A stretch of 64,000 nt of DNA from Cyclobacteriaceae bacterium (lineage in GTDB: Bacteria; Bacteroidota; Bacteroidia; Cytophagales; Cyclobacteriaceae): contig JAEUUF010000022.1 of NCBI GenBank assembly GCA_016787645.1, forward strand, positions 496,001 to 560,000. Direction: 5' to 3'. Numbering within the stretch: position 1 is the stretch's first letter; each line of letters starts with the position of its first letter. The notes under the pieces are model-generated. The model did not search any database. It was not told the origin of the DNA and worked only from the letters and a program-made list of their open reading frames with translations. Both the position numbers and the translations under genes were made by a program. Below, piece by piece: positions 34,437 to 44,139 of this stretch.

Positions 34437-35216
34437 ATGAGCATTGTCCATTTTTACAAATATCAGGCTGCCGGCAATGACTTTCTCCTGGTGGACAACC
34501 GCAGCGGGGAGTATGCCTTCTCTTCAGAAGAAATTGCCGGACTTTGTCATCGAAGGTTTGGCATAGGTGCCGACGGCATCATTTTCTTAAACCAGGAACC
34601 CGGTGTTGATTTCCGGATGGTCTACCACAATGCCGATGGAAGCACCAGTTTTTGCGGAAACGGATGCCGCGCGATTGTACACTTTGCTCAGGTGCTTAAC
34701 GTCATTGATCGCACCGCCGTGTTTATGGCTCACGATGGACGACACGAAGCCCAGATCCTTGACGATGGAAATATTCGAGTATCGCTGAACGACGTGCGTA
34801 CGATTGAGCCAAAAGGTCCCGATGACTTCTATATCAACACGGGGACTGATCATCATGTCCGCTTTGTTGAGGGCCTCGACAACTATCCAGTCGTGGAGGA
34901 GGGCCGGAAAATCCGGTACAGCTCCTCCTATCCACGCGGAACAAATGCCAATTTTGTGGAGCGGCAAGCCGGCGGACAAATTGCCTTCCGGATTTACGAA
35001 CGCGGTGTGGAGGATGAAACACTTTCAAGTGGATCGGGAGCAACCGCTTGTGCCCTGGTGGCTGCCCGGCGCTACGATCTGCCATCGCCTATTTTAATAA
35101 AGGCCCGCGGGGGATACCTGTTGGTAGAATTCCAATCCAAACCGGACGGCGCGTTTACCAACCTCTTCTTTATAGGCCCCGCTCAACTGGTTTTTGAAAC
35201 CCGACTGGAGATCTGA
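34437..35216 (+). CDS. dapF: Diaminopimelate epimerase with Cys-to-Ser change at the second catalytic position
   Basis: 259 residues. The fold signatures are present: YQAAGNDFLLVDN at the N-terminus, DGSTSFCGNGCR with catalytic C73, and the second half-site EDETLSSGSGATACAL. In studied enzymes this last block reads ETLACGTGATA, with the second catalytic cysteine; here codon 198 is AGT (Ser), confirmed by reading the bases at 35028-35030. Everything else is full length. DapF interconverts LL- and meso-diaminopimelate for lysine and peptidoglycan. The substitution may abolish or alter epimerisation, or the family branch may tolerate it. Confidence 0.9.
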   Translation: MSIVHFYKYQAAGNDFLLVDNRSGEYAFSSEEIAGLCHRRFGIGADGIIFLNQEPGVDFRMVYHNADGSTSFCGNGCRAIVHFAQVLNVIDRTAVFMAHDGRHEAQILDDGNIRVSLNDVRTIEPKGPDDFYINTGTDHHVRFVEGLDNYPVVEEGRKIRYSSSYPRGTNANFVERQAGGQIAFRIYERGVEDETLSSGSGATACALVAARRYDLPSPILIKARGGYLLVEFQSKPDGAFTNLFFIGPAQLVFETRLEI

Positions 35217-35236
35217 GGCCAACCGGAAAACGGGCT

Positions 35237-36358
35237 ATGTGGCAATATTTTACCATACGGAGAGCCTGCCATTTCCCTCGACTCTTTGCCGTTATTTGGC
35301 TGTGCTCGCCGCATCCAGCGAAGGGCCAGCCTGATGATTCCCTCCGCCATTCCTATTTCGTCGGAGTTAAAGCCCACGGAGGATTTATCATTCCACATTC
35401 AACTGAAATCATCAATGTCTCAGGCACTCGCCCGGTAGGATTTCAACTGGATGTAAGTCGGATCAATCGCTCAGCCAGAGCCTGGAACAAGTGCAACTGT
35501 TATAGTCAGGTGGGATTAAGTTTTGCATACTTCAACTATCAAAACCCCACGGTCTTGGGTTCATCCTACAACCTGATCGCGTACATGGAACCTCTTCTTA
35601 CCTACCGGCCCAGGCTCAACTTTCGGTTTCGAACGGGTGCCGGGCTCACCTACCTGAACCAAATCTATGATGCAGACACAAACCCCACCAATCTCTTTTT
35701 CAGCTCTTCTTTGAGTGGGTTTCTCATGGTTGGATTTTCGGCCCACTACTCGTGGAGCCCGCACTGGAATACCAACCTGGGCTTGCACTACAATCACATT
35801 TCCAACGGCGGTCTCCAGCAACCTAACAAGGGAATGAATTTTCCCACCCTAAATCTTGGCGTAGAGTACAACCTGAACCCTGTCGTGCTAAGACCCCGGG
35901 GAGAAAAGGCTGTGGTGGATCGCAAGGTTCATCCCTTCATCGGTGGATTTGGCAACCTGCGAACCGTTGAGTCCACCCCGGCCGAACCCAGCACCAATAG
36001 ATGGCAATTGGGGATTTACGGGGGCATTCTGAAGAAATTTACCACCACCAACGCCTGGTTGATCGGCACTGAATTCTCCTACGACGGCTCCATCAAAGAA
36101 AAAGGTGAGCGTAATGGTGAAGTAGTAAGCCCTTGGCTCTTTTCCATACTCGGGGGTCATCAATTCTGCTTCGGAAGATTCGGCTTCAGTCAGCAGATTG
36201 GGCATTACACCTATCGGGATTACGCATTCCGGACAGACATTTTCCAGCGGTACGCCATCACCTATTTGATCGCCATGAAAGTTTCGGTGGGTATCTCCCT
36301 GAAAGCTCATGCCCAGGAGGCCGAGCAGATGGATGTGCGCGCAGCCTATGTCTTTTGA
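35237..36358 (+). CDS. Lipid A 3-O-deacylase, PagL/acyloxyacyl hydrolase family
   Basis: 373 residues, an outer-membrane beta-barrel with alternating aromatic strands (e.g., SQVGLSFAYFNYQ). The catalytic block LHYNHISNGGLQQPNKG contains the PagL His-x-Ser pair at His187 and Ser189. A leader of about 30 residues (RLFAVIWLCSPHPAKGQ) may be a signal peptide. Length is about twice that of Pseudomonas PagL: residues 220-373 form an additional C-terminal half with more strands. PagL removes the 3-O acyl chain of lipid A in the outer leaflet. It follows dapF by 20 bp and so may share its message. Confidence 0.82.
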   Translation: MWQYFTIRRACHFPRLFAVIWLCSPHPAKGQPDDSLRHSYFVGVKAHGGFIIPHSTEIINVSGTRPVGFQLDVSRINRSARAWNKCNCYSQVGLSFAYFNYQNPTVLGSSYNLIAYMEPLLTYRPRLNFRFRTGAGLTYLNQIYDADTNPTNLFFSSSLSGFLMVGFSAHYSWSPHWNTNLGLHYNHISNGGLQQPNKGMNFPTLNLGVEYNLNPVVLRPRGEKAVVDRKVHPFIGGFGNLRTVESTPAEPSTNRWQLGIYGGILKKFTTTNAWLIGTEFSYDGSIKEKGERNGEVVSPWLFSILGGHQFCFGRFGFSQQIGHYTYRDYAFRTDIFQRYAITYLIAMKVSVGISLKAHAQEAEQMDVRAAYVF

Positions 36359-36537
36359 GCCACAAATCACTGCCATCGACCTGACAAAATGCCCATTTCC
36401 ACCACTTTGGGCCTATAATTGCACCCCTGAAAACCATAACTTTACGCCTCTTATTGGCTGGCCGTGGCTCTGTGGCAAATCCCTGTTGATCCGCCGCTTT
36501 CGGGCAACGAAAAACCAACAACGAACAACGACGATTC

Positions 36538-39500
36538 ATGCTGAAGCTCATCGCCAAATTGTTTGGCACCAAATCAGACAAGGACATTAAGCGGATGATG
36601 CCGCTGGTCGAAAAGACCAAACAGGAGGGTCAAGCCCTGCTGAGCATTTCCAATGACGAACTCCGGAACCAAACCCGCCAGATCGAATCCCGCATTGCGG
36701 AAGCCCTGAAGCCCATCGACGACCAGATTGCCGCGCTACATAAACAGATCGCGGACAGCCCGGAGATGGACCTGCATGAAAAAGAAGCCTTGTTTCAGCA
36801 GATTGATGCGCTGGGGCTGACCCGGAATAAAGAGCTTGAAAAGGTACTTATCGAAGTCCTTCCAAAAGCTTTTGCGATCGTGCGCGAAACCGCCCGGCGA
36901 TTTAAAGAAAATTCTGTCCTCGAAGTGACGGCCTCTGAACAAGACCATCGCTTCGCTGCGCAGTATGAAAACGTAACCATTGAGGGCGACAAAGCGCGAT
37001 GGGCCAACCAGTGGAAAGCGGCCGGTAACCTGGTTACGTGGGACATGGTGCATTATGATGTGCAAATCATTGGCGGCATTGCGTTGCACGAAGGAAAAAT
37101 TGCCGAGATGGCTACAGGCGAAGGAAAAACACTTGTGGCGACTTTCCCCGCCTTCCTCAACGCATTGGCTCGAAGGGGTGTTCACATCGTCACGGTCAAT
37201 AACTACCTGGCCACACGCGATAGTGAATGGATGGGGCCGTTGTTTATGTTTCATGGCCTCCGTTGTGATTGCATTGACAAACATGAGCCAAATTCCAACG
37301 CACGCAGAAATGCGTATCAGGCGGACATTACTTATGGAACCAACAACGAATTTGGTTTCGATTACCTGCGCGACAACATGGCCCGCGATCCGGAAGAGAT
37401 GGTGCAGCGCGGTCATCATTATGCCATGGTCGACGAGGTGGACAGCGTGTTAATTGACGAAGCACGAACCCCGCTCATTATTTCGGGTCCTGTTCCCCGG
37501 GGCGATGAACATGAATTCTACGACCTCAAGCCGCGCATATTCAAGCTGGTGGAGGCCCAGAAGAAACTGGTGACCCAGTTTCTCAATGACGCCAAGAAAC
37601 TTATTTCGGAAGGCAACGAACGAGATGGCGGTCTTGCGCTATTTCGTGCTCACCGGGGAATGCCAAAATTCAAACCGCTGATCAAATACCTCAGCGAACC
37701 TGGCATCAAACAAATACTGCAGAAGACGGAGAACTTTCACCTGGCAGACAACAAGAAAGAAATGCCGCATGCCGACGCTCCCCTCCTCTTTATCATCGAT
37801 GAAAAGGACAACAGCGTTGACCTGACGGACAAAGGAATTGACCTAATTACAGGTGAGGGAGAAGATCCCCGGTTCTTTATCCTGCCGGAGATCGGGATGG
37901 AATTGAATAAGATCGAAAAAGACTCCACCCTTGATACCCAGGCCCGCTTCGAAAAGAAGGAGAATCTCATTCGCGAATACTCCACCAAATCCCAGCGCAT
38001 TCACAGCGTAAACCAGTTGCTGAAAGCCTATACCCTCTTTGAGAAGGATACCGAATACATCATTGTGGACGGCAAAGTGAAGATCGTCGATGAGCAGACG
38101 GGGCGCGTCCTCGAGGGCCGACGCTATTCCGATGGTCTGCACCAGGCGATCGAAGCAAAGGAAAATGTGAAAGTGGAAGATGCCACGCAGACCTACGCCA
38201 CGATTACGCTGCAGAACTACTTTCGCATGTACCACAAACTGGCGGGCATGACGGGAACCGCTGAAACCGAAGCCGGTGAATTCTGGGATATCTACAAACT
38301 GGACGTGGTGGTCATTCCCACCAACAAACCAGTAACTCGCGTTGACATGGATGATCTTGTGCACAAAACCATGCGCGAGAAATTCAATGCAGTGGTGGAG
38401 GAAATTGTAACACTGACCAAGGAAGGCCGGCCGGTGCTTGTCGGAACAACTTCCGTCGAAATATCTGAGCTGCTGAGCCGAATGCTACAACTGCGCAAGA
38501 TCAAGCACAACGTCCTCAATGCCAAGCAACACCAACGCGAAGCAGAGATCGTGGCAGAGGCTGGACATCCCGGCACAGTCACCATCGCTACCAACATGGC
38601 CGGCCGTGGTACAGATATTAAACTAACTCCTGAATCCCGTGCCGCAGGTGGACTGGCCATCATTGGTACCGAGCGTCACGAATCACGCCGTGTCGACCGC
38701 CAGCTGCGGGGACGCTCCGGCCGCCAGGGGGATCCAGGAACCTCGAAGTTTTATGTCTCGCTGGAAGACAACCTCATGCGCCTGTTCATGCCCGAGCGGA
38801 TCGCTCGCCTCATGGACCGCCTGGGCTTGAAAGAGGGGGAGGTGATTTCCCATTCGATGGTGACCAGTTCCATTGAACGTGCCCAGAAAAAAGTGGAAGA
38901 AAATAACTTCGGCATCCGGAAGCGCCTGCTGGAGTATGACAACGTGATGAATTCGCAGCGCGATGTGATCTACCGCCGACGCCGAAACGCACTTTATGGT
39001 GAGCGTCTGCAGCTTGACATTCTCAACATGTTGTTCGATACCTGCGACGACATTGTCGCCAATGCCAAGGCGGCTGAATCGCTGGATAACCTCAAAATGA
39101 GCGTCCTGACCTCGCTTGGCCTGGATTTTGCAATCACCCAGGAGGAATTCGAAAGCAAGGATGTCGCTACCCTGTCGGAGCAACTTTACCAACAGGCGCT
39201 GCGACATTATGAAGCAAAGAACAAATTGGCTGCACAAAAAGCTTTACCCATTCTCCAGGAGATCAACCGGACGCGTGGCGCAACCATTGAAAACGTACTG
39301 GTTCCCTTTAGCGATGGCGTAAAACAAATTGGGGTCTCCGCGCCACTCAAGAAGTGCATTGAGACGAATAACGCCGAGCTGATTCGTGCCATGGAAAAAA
39401 TGATTACCCTGGCCATCATCGATCAGCAATGGAAGGAACACCTGCGGGACATGGATGATCTCAAGCAAAGCGTGCAAAACGCGGTGTATGAACAGAAAGA

Positions 39501-39888
39501 TCCTTTGCTCATTTATAAATTCGAGGGCTTCGAAGCATTCAAGCGTTTCATCGCCCGGGTGAATGAAGAGACCATTTCCTTCCTGATGAAGGCTGAGATT
39601 CCCATCCAGGAACAGGACGAGGTACAAGAGGCGCGAGCTCAGAAACGACAGCGGTATAGCGAACAGAAGGATGAGTCGCGTTCCTTGCTTCAAGGCGGCA
39701 ATGAATCCGCAGAACAACAGCAGCGACCGGTGGAACAGAAGGTTGCCCCCGTCAAATCCGAACGAATTGCCGGCCGAAATGATAAGGTAACTGTACAATA
39801 TCCGGATGGACGCGTTCTTAAGGATGTGAAATACAAGAAAGTAGAGGATGACGTGGCCAGTGGCCGATGCATTGTTATTGAGCAGTAG
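36538..39888 (+). CDS. secA: Preprotein translocase ATPase SecA (long Bacteroidota form without zinc motif)
   Basis: 1,116 residues. Walker A MATGEGKT begins near residue 191 and the DEAD-type box DEVDSVLIDEAR near 299. The preprotein-crosslinking region and the second nucleotide fold (TIATNMAGRGTDIKL, RHESRRVDRQLRGRSGRQGDPG) follow. The region 330-470 is longer than in E. coli SecA. The C-terminus ends YPDGRVLKDVKYKKVEDDV and lacks the CxCGSGKKYKxCC zinc-binding tail that binds SecB. Drives Sec-dependent export. The SPOR-domain gene begins 2 bp after its stop. The 179 bp upstream contain no further gene. Confidence 0.97.
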   Translation: MLKLIAKLFGTKSDKDIKRMMPLVEKTKQEGQALLSISNDELRNQTRQIESRIAEALKPIDDQIAALHKQIADSPEMDLHEKEALFQQIDALGLTRNKELEKVLIEVLPKAFAIVRETARRFKENSVLEVTASEQDHRFAAQYENVTIEGDKARWANQWKAAGNLVTWDMVHYDVQIIGGIALHEGKIAEMATGEGKTLVATFPAFLNALARRGVHIVTVNNYLATRDSEWMGPLFMFHGLRCDCIDKHEPNSNARRNAYQADITYGTNNEFGFDYLRDNMARDPEEMVQRGHHYAMVDEVDSVLIDEARTPLIISGPVPRGDEHEFYDLKPRIFKLVEAQKKLVTQFLNDAKKLISEGNERDGGLALFRAHRGMPKFKPLIKYLSEPGIKQILQKTENFHLADNKKEMPHADAPLLFIIDEKDNSVDLTDKGIDLITGEGEDPRFFILPEIGMELNKIEKDSTLDTQARFEKKENLIREYSTKSQRIHSVNQLLKAYTLFEKDTEYIIVDGKVKIVDEQTGRVLEGRRYSDGLHQAIEAKENVKVEDATQTYATITLQNYFRMYHKLAGMTGTAETEAGEFWDIYKLDVVVIPTNKPVTRVDMDDLVHKTMREKFNAVVEEIVTLTKEGRPVLVGTTSVEISELLSRMLQLRKIKHNVLNAKQHQREAEIVAEAGHPGTVTIATNMAGRGTDIKLTPESRAAGGLAIIGTERHESRRVDRQLRGRSGRQGDPGTSKFYVSLEDNLMRLFMPERIARLMDRLGLKEGEVISHSMVTSSIERAQKKVEENNFGIRKRLLEYDNVMNSQRDVIYRRRRNALYGERLQLDILNMLFDTCDDIVANAKAAESLDNLKMSVLTSLGLDFAITQEEFESKDVATLSEQLYQQALRHYEAKNKLAAQKALPILQEINRTRGATIENVLVPFSDGVKQIGVSAPLKKCIETNNAELIRAMEKMITLAIIDQQWKEHLRDMDDLKQSVQNAVYEQKDPLLIYKFEGFEAFKRFIARVNEETISFLMKAEIPIQEQDEVQEARAQKRQRYSEQKDESRSLLQGGNESAEQQQRPVEQKVAPVKSERIAGRNDKVTVQYPDGRVLKDVKYKKVEDDVASGRCIVIEQ

Positions 39889-39889
39889 C

Positions 39890-40417
39890 ATGAATAGCCG
39901 TAAGAAATTGATAAGCATCTTGTTGGCCCTCCCCCGGGGAGCAGCAATGATTGCGCTCCTTCTTGCGTGCACTTCCAATTTCCTCTATGCCCAACGTACA
40001 CGCGCTTACTACCATGAAGATCTTTACGGCCTGCGTCCTCGTTACGAAGAACCGGTCGATACAGTCATCGAATCGCCCGCTCACCAGCCTAAACGTTTTG
40101 TGGCTGCTACGGCCAATGTCAACGAAAGGGTAGACGATGTACTTGACAGCATCAATCGGTTTAACGTCACCCGGAAATTCATTGAGGGATTCACGATCCA
40201 GGTGTATTCCGGGCAAAACCGCGAGGAGGCCATGAATGTAAAAAAGAAGCTATCAGCCGAAACCAACCTCAACGCCTTGCTCGAATACAACCAGCCCAAA
40301 TTCAGGGTGCGGGTAGGGAGTTATTATTCCCGCCTGGAAGCGCAAAAAGATCTCCTTCGGCTGAAGCAGATCTTTTCAAATGCGATCCTCGTTCCCGAAA
40401 AAATTCTGGTCCGCTGA
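39890..40417 (+). CDS. SPOR-domain exported protein
   Basis: About 175 residues from MNSRKKLISILL; an upstream in-frame ATG at 39848 is inside secA and adds non-signal sequence. A signal peptide (MIALLLACTSNFLYAQ) is followed by a disordered linker and a C-terminal SPOR domain (about 105-175): FIEGFTIQVYSGQNREEAM and FRVRVGSYYSRLEAQKDLLRL. SPOR domains bind denuded glycan strands of peptidoglycan at division or turnover sites. It is tightly packed between secA (2 bp) and the amidohydrolase (TGATG overlap). Confidence 0.85.
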   Translation: MNSRKKLISILLALPRGAAMIALLLACTSNFLYAQRTRAYYHEDLYGLRPRYEEPVDTVIESPAHQPKRFVAATANVNERVDDVLDSINRFNVTRKFIEGFTIQVYSGQNREEAMNVKKKLSAETNLNALLEYNQPKFRVRVGSYYSRLEAQKDLLRLKQIFSNAILVPEKILVR

Positions 40418-41607
40418 TGTCTCTCCTGGAACTGGTCCGCCAGCAATCGTTATCCATCGCCCCTGATGTTGTGCGGTGGCGCCGACACCTCCATTCGTAC
40501 CCAGAGCTCTCTTTCCAGGAAGTGAAGACGGCGCGCTTTGTGGCTGACACATTGCGTGAAATAGGCCTGAACCCTACAGAAGGTATAGCGGGCACCGGCG
40601 TGGTTGCGCTCCTGGAAGGAAAGAATCCATCCAGGAAAACCATTGCCCTGCGTGCCGATATGGATGCGCTGCCTATCCACGAAGCCAATACCGCTCCCTA
40701 CGCCTCAAAGAATCCGGGCGTGATGCATGCGTGCGGTCACGACGTTCATACCACCTCGCTGCTGGGAACGGCCAAAATCCTTTTCGGAATTCGTGATCGC
40801 TTCGAAGGGTCCATCAAGTTTGTGTTTCAGCCGGGAGAAGAAAAAAATCCAGGCGGAGCCTCGTTGATGATCAGGGATGGCGCATTAAAGAATCCTGCTC
40901 CGGCTGCCATTATCGGGCAACATGTAATGCCCCTGCTTCCAACCGGGACCATTGGCTTCCGCGAAGGAATGTATATGGCCAGCTCCGATGAAATCTACCT
41001 CAAGGTGATTGGAAAGGGGGGACACGCCGGTGCTCCTGAACTGCTGGTTGACCCAGTCATCATTGCAGCCCATATCCTTGTTGCCTTGCAACAAGTCATC
41101 AGTCGCAATGCCAATCCAAGGCAAGCCACCGTTCTTTCTTTTGGAAAAATAGCTGCCAATGGCGCTACCAACATCGTACCTAACGAGGTAACCATCGCAG
41201 GCACCTTCCGGGCACTGGATGAATCGTGGCGCGCTGATGCCCTCCAGAAGATAACCACTATGGCGACAGGCATAGCCGAAAGTATGGGTGGCCAATGTGA
41301 GGTAACTATTTCCCGTGGCTATCCCTATCTCGAGAACAATCCCGAACTCACGCGACGGATTCGAGCGGCCGCGGAAGAATATGTTGGAAAAGACAAGGTG
41401 GTGGACCTTGATATAACCCTGGGGTCGGAAGACTTCGCGTTCTATTCCCACCAAATACCCGCATCTTTCTATCGCCTTGGCACACGGAATGAAGCCAAGG
41501 GAATAACTTCCTATGTCCACACACCCACGTTCGACATTGATGAAGATGCCCTGAGCCTCGGACCCGGTCTGATGGCTTGGATGGCACTCCGCGAATTGGC
41601 CGATTGA
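40417..41607 (+). CDS. M20 amidohydrolase (N-acyl amino acid hydrolase/hippurate hydrolase type)
   Basis: 396 residues. HLHSYPELSFQE near the start, HACGHDVHTTSLLGTA with metal-ligand Cys/His, FQPGEEKNPGG with the catalytic Glu pair, and SEDFAFYSHQIP near the C-terminus place it in the M20D/IAA-amino acid hydrolase group. The start codon overlaps the stop of the SPOR gene (TGATG), implying coupling. Substrates are N-acyl or aminoacyl amino acids; no obvious signal peptide, so cytosolic. Distinct from the M20 deacylase of the aminotransferase cluster. Confidence 0.92.
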   Translation: MSLLELVRQQSLSIAPDVVRWRRHLHSYPELSFQEVKTARFVADTLREIGLNPTEGIAGTGVVALLEGKNPSRKTIALRADMDALPIHEANTAPYASKNPGVMHACGHDVHTTSLLGTAKILFGIRDRFEGSIKFVFQPGEEKNPGGASLMIRDGALKNPAPAAIIGQHVMPLLPTGTIGFREGMYMASSDEIYLKVIGKGGHAGAPELLVDPVIIAAHILVALQQVISRNANPRQATVLSFGKIAANGATNIVPNEVTIAGTFRALDESWRADALQKITTMATGIAESMGGQCEVTISRGYPYLENNPELTRRIRAAAEEYVGKDKVVDLDITLGSEDFAFYSHQIPASFYRLGTRNEAKGITSYVHTPTFDIDEDALSLGPGLMAWMALRELAD

Positions 41608-41672
41608 TCGTTCGGCCAGCGTTAAGTCTGTGTTAATTCCTTTATGGTTGACCGCCCGTCCCTATCTTTACC

Positions 41673-43286
41673 ATGGCCATGCAAGACGGTCGTCCCACAC
41701 CTGAGTTAATTCCCACTAAAACGACCGACTGGAAGGTAGTGGCGAGGAATACGGCGTATATCCTTTTCGCTCTGTTGATTTTCCTCTTTGCCCTGGACCT
41801 CATGTTGTCCGCGTTGCAGCACCTCGGCAAGACGGCTGCAGAAACAATCATATTGGCGACCTCCAATCCTTTCACCGCCCTGTTTATTGGATTACTGGTG
41901 ACTGCCATCATACAAAGCAGCACGGCGACCACCTCGATGACGGTAGCCCTGGTGGCGTCGGGCTCACTTCCTTTGCAGAGCGCGATCCCTATCGTCATGG
42001 GCGCCAACATTGGGACTACCATCACCAGCACCATTGTTTCGCTGGGATTTCTTCCCCGCAAGAAAGAATTCCGGCGCGCTGTCTCGGCAGGTACGTATCA
42101 TGACTTCTTCAACATCCTCACGGCGACTGTACTGTTTCCCCTCGAATACTATTTTCAATTTCTTTCAGGTATAGCCCAGTTCATAGCCAAGACGTTTTTT
42201 AGTGAGCCTGTGGGCTTTGATGGCGCCAACTTCACACTTCTTGGCGGTGGACTCAGTCGCGTTACCGACTGGATTTCCCTTACGATCGACAACGCCTTTG
42301 TGCTCATCATCGCATCGCTCATTATTCTATTTGGCTCCATCCTTTTCTTTCGCAAAGTGCTCACCCAACTTCTTGGCTTTGGGTCACCCGATCGTTTCCA
42401 GCAGTTCTTTTTTCACAACGCCTGGAAGTCATTTGGGTGGGGATTTCTCACCACGGCGGCCATTCGCTCCAGCACCGTGACCACGTCACTGGTGGTTCCC
42501 CTGGTGGCGCAACGTGTGGTCAAGCTCCGGAAAGCAGTTCCATTTATTCTGGGCGCCAACATTGGGACGACCATCAGTGCGTTCGTGGCGGCTATGGTGA
42601 ATTCCAATGCGGCCATTAGCATAGCGATTGCCCACTTCCTCTTCAACTTCATCGGCCTTGTCCTTTTTTACCTGTTGCCCGGCGTTCGCGAATTACCCAT
42701 TACCCTGGCAACCGGACTTGGACGCCTGACTATGAAATACCGGATGGTTGGTTTTGCTTACCTGCTGCTTACCTTCTTCATCATCCCTTTTTCCCTGATC
42801 TATTGGAATCGGAATGCTGTTGCGGTGACCGAGCTCACCTACCAACGCCTGGAGGGTGGGATTAGGAGCAACACCACGGTGATCACCCGAACCTTTCAAA
42901 ACCAATTCATCAGCAGCTGGACAGAATATCCCGGGGAGCAGACTTCCGGCCCTTCCCGCATTTATTCGGTCTATCACAAAAACAACCTGCTCATCATCAA
43001 CAATGAACTCTTCGAGATGAATCGACCGGGCTTTTGCCGGGATGGAGAGGACAGTGGGGGAAAGTTCACTATGTGCATCAAAGAAATTCTTCCCCTGTTC
43101 CAACTTACCTCCGGACTTTCGGTGGACTCGGTTTATGTCTTCGAAAAAAAATACGAACGTCAGGACCTTCCGATCACGCTGAGCTACATCGGCGCAGGAA
43201 ACTACCTGTTGGTGAAGCGTGAAACCCGTGATTCACTCGAGCAGGTAATCCTGTTGGAAGAACTGAGCAAGATCAGCCAGAAGTAA
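41673..43286 (+). CDS. Na+/phosphate cotransporter family protein (NptA-like)
   Basis: 537 residues. Two inverted-repeat signatures are seen: LLVTAIIQSSTATTSMTVALV with VMGANIGTTITS (residues about 74-115) and RSSTVTTSLVVPLV with LGANIGTTISA (about 258-300). These QSSTATT-type blocks define the PF02690 Na/Pi cotransporter family. About eight helices, then a C-terminal extramembrane domain (about 380-537) with no PhoU similarity that I can recognise. Start is ATG 41673 or 41679. It may move phosphate or another anion with sodium. A TATCTTTA upstream is a partial -7 box. Confidence 0.92.
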   Translation: MAMQDGRPTPELIPTKTTDWKVVARNTAYILFALLIFLFALDLMLSALQHLGKTAAETIILATSNPFTALFIGLLVTAIIQSSTATTSMTVALVASGSLPLQSAIPIVMGANIGTTITSTIVSLGFLPRKKEFRRAVSAGTYHDFFNILTATVLFPLEYYFQFLSGIAQFIAKTFFSEPVGFDGANFTLLGGGLSRVTDWISLTIDNAFVLIIASLIILFGSILFFRKVLTQLLGFGSPDRFQQFFFHNAWKSFGWGFLTTAAIRSSTVTTSLVVPLVAQRVVKLRKAVPFILGANIGTTISAFVAAMVNSNAAISIAIAHFLFNFIGLVLFYLLPGVRELPITLATGLGRLTMKYRMVGFAYLLLTFFIIPFSLIYWNRNAVAVTELTYQRLEGGIRSNTTVITRTFQNQFISSWTEYPGEQTSGPSRIYSVYHKNNLLIINNELFEMNRPGFCRDGEDSGGKFTMCIKEILPLFQLTSGLSVDSVYVFEKKYERQDLPITLSYIGAGNYLLVKRETRDSLEQVILLEELSKISQK

Positions 43287-43369
43287 ATTCGCCCAAAAAG
43301 CGGTCCTCACTGGTTTCAAAACTGACTTTTGCTCCCGGCTAAAAAGCCAAAATCACCTATATTGCACCT

Positions 43370-43735
43370 ATGGATAAAATCGCTGAGTCCATCCTGAAGT
43401 TCCTGAAATTAGACAGCCTGGTGAACCACGTGACCGGGTATGTGGAGGCCAGGATTGAATTAATGAAGGTGGAGATTCGCGAGGACATCGCGAAGACGGT
43501 TGCCCGCGCCATCGTGGTGATTTCACTCATTCTCATCGGTTTTCTTTTCCTGCTTTTCCTCAGCGTCGGCCTGGCCCATTTCATCACCGCCTATCTGAAT
43601 TCGGCTTACCTCGGCTATTGGTCGGTGGCAGGCCTGTACGGACTTATTTTCCTTATACTCTTTGTGTTCCGAAAAAGCATTTACGCGACCTTTGAACACA
43701 AGCTGATGAAAGTGATCAAACACAAAGAAAAGTAG
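43370..43735 (+). CDS. Holin-superfamily III-like membrane protein
   Basis: 121 residues with an amphipathic N-terminal segment (LVNHVTGYVEARIELMKVEI) and two hydrophobic helices (VVISLILIGFLFLLFLSVGL and YWSVAGLYGLIFLILFVF), ending in basic residues. This matches the 'phage holin family / Holin-X' (PF07332) proteins that are widespread in chromosomes and are not lytic phage genes. There are no phage genes around. It precedes another small membrane protein by 2 bp, probably co-functional in envelope stress. Confidence 0.75.
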   Translation: MDKIAESILKFLKLDSLVNHVTGYVEARIELMKVEIREDIAKTVARAIVVISLILIGFLFLLFLSVGLAHFITAYLNSAYLGYWSVAGLYGLIFLILFVFRKSIYATFEHKLMKVIKHKEK

Positions 43736-43737
43736 CC

Positions 43738-44139
43738 ATGGAATTGCTCGAGACCCAAGACCCGGAGAGAAAACGGCTGCTGGAAACTTCCGATCACCAC
43801 AAGCGCGCCATGGAGAAGGAGTTGAGCGAACTGACCCAGAAGACTGACCGCGTGCTGAAAAATGCGCTCATCATCGGCGGTTCACTGGCACTGACGTTTG
43901 TTGTCATTACGGCGCTTTCCAAGCGAAGAAAGAAAAAGAAGAAAAAGCTCGCCCTGCAGGCGGCCGAGCAACCTGGCATTACTCAAACGGAGGAACCGGA
44001 AGAGGATGATTCACCCTCGTTCATCAACCAGATGGGTCATCAGTTACTCAACCAGGCTTCCGTTATCCTGCTTGACCTCGCCCGCCAGGGACTTAAAGAA
44101 TACCTTGCCTCACGAAATACGAAGGATGACCATTCTTGA
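43738..44139 (+). CDS. Small single-helix membrane protein of unknown function
   Basis: 133 residues: an acidic, helical N-terminus (HKRAMEKELSELTQKTDRVL), one transmembrane helix (LIIGGSLALTFVVITALS), a poly-Lys stretch and an acidic/polar tail ending in a helical region. No named domain. It starts 2 bp after the holin-like gene and its 3' end overlaps the GGGP synthase start by 14 bp, so these three form one transcription unit. Confidence 0.7.
   Translation: MELLETQDPERKRLLETSDHHKRAMEKELSELTQKTDRVLKNALIIGGSLALTFVVITALSKRRKKKKKKLALQAAEQPGITQTEEPEEDDSPSFINQMGHQLLNQASVILLDLARQGLKEYLASRNTKDDHS

Noticed and set aside
43898-44125. Upstream extension of the GGGP synthase frame
   Set aside because: It overlaps the preceding small membrane gene and consists of Arg/Ser-rich out-of-frame sequence; the conserved protein begins at 44126.
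43370-44139. Prophage remnant suggested by the holin-like gene
   Set aside because: Holin-X-type proteins are common chromosomal membrane proteins and no other phage gene is near.
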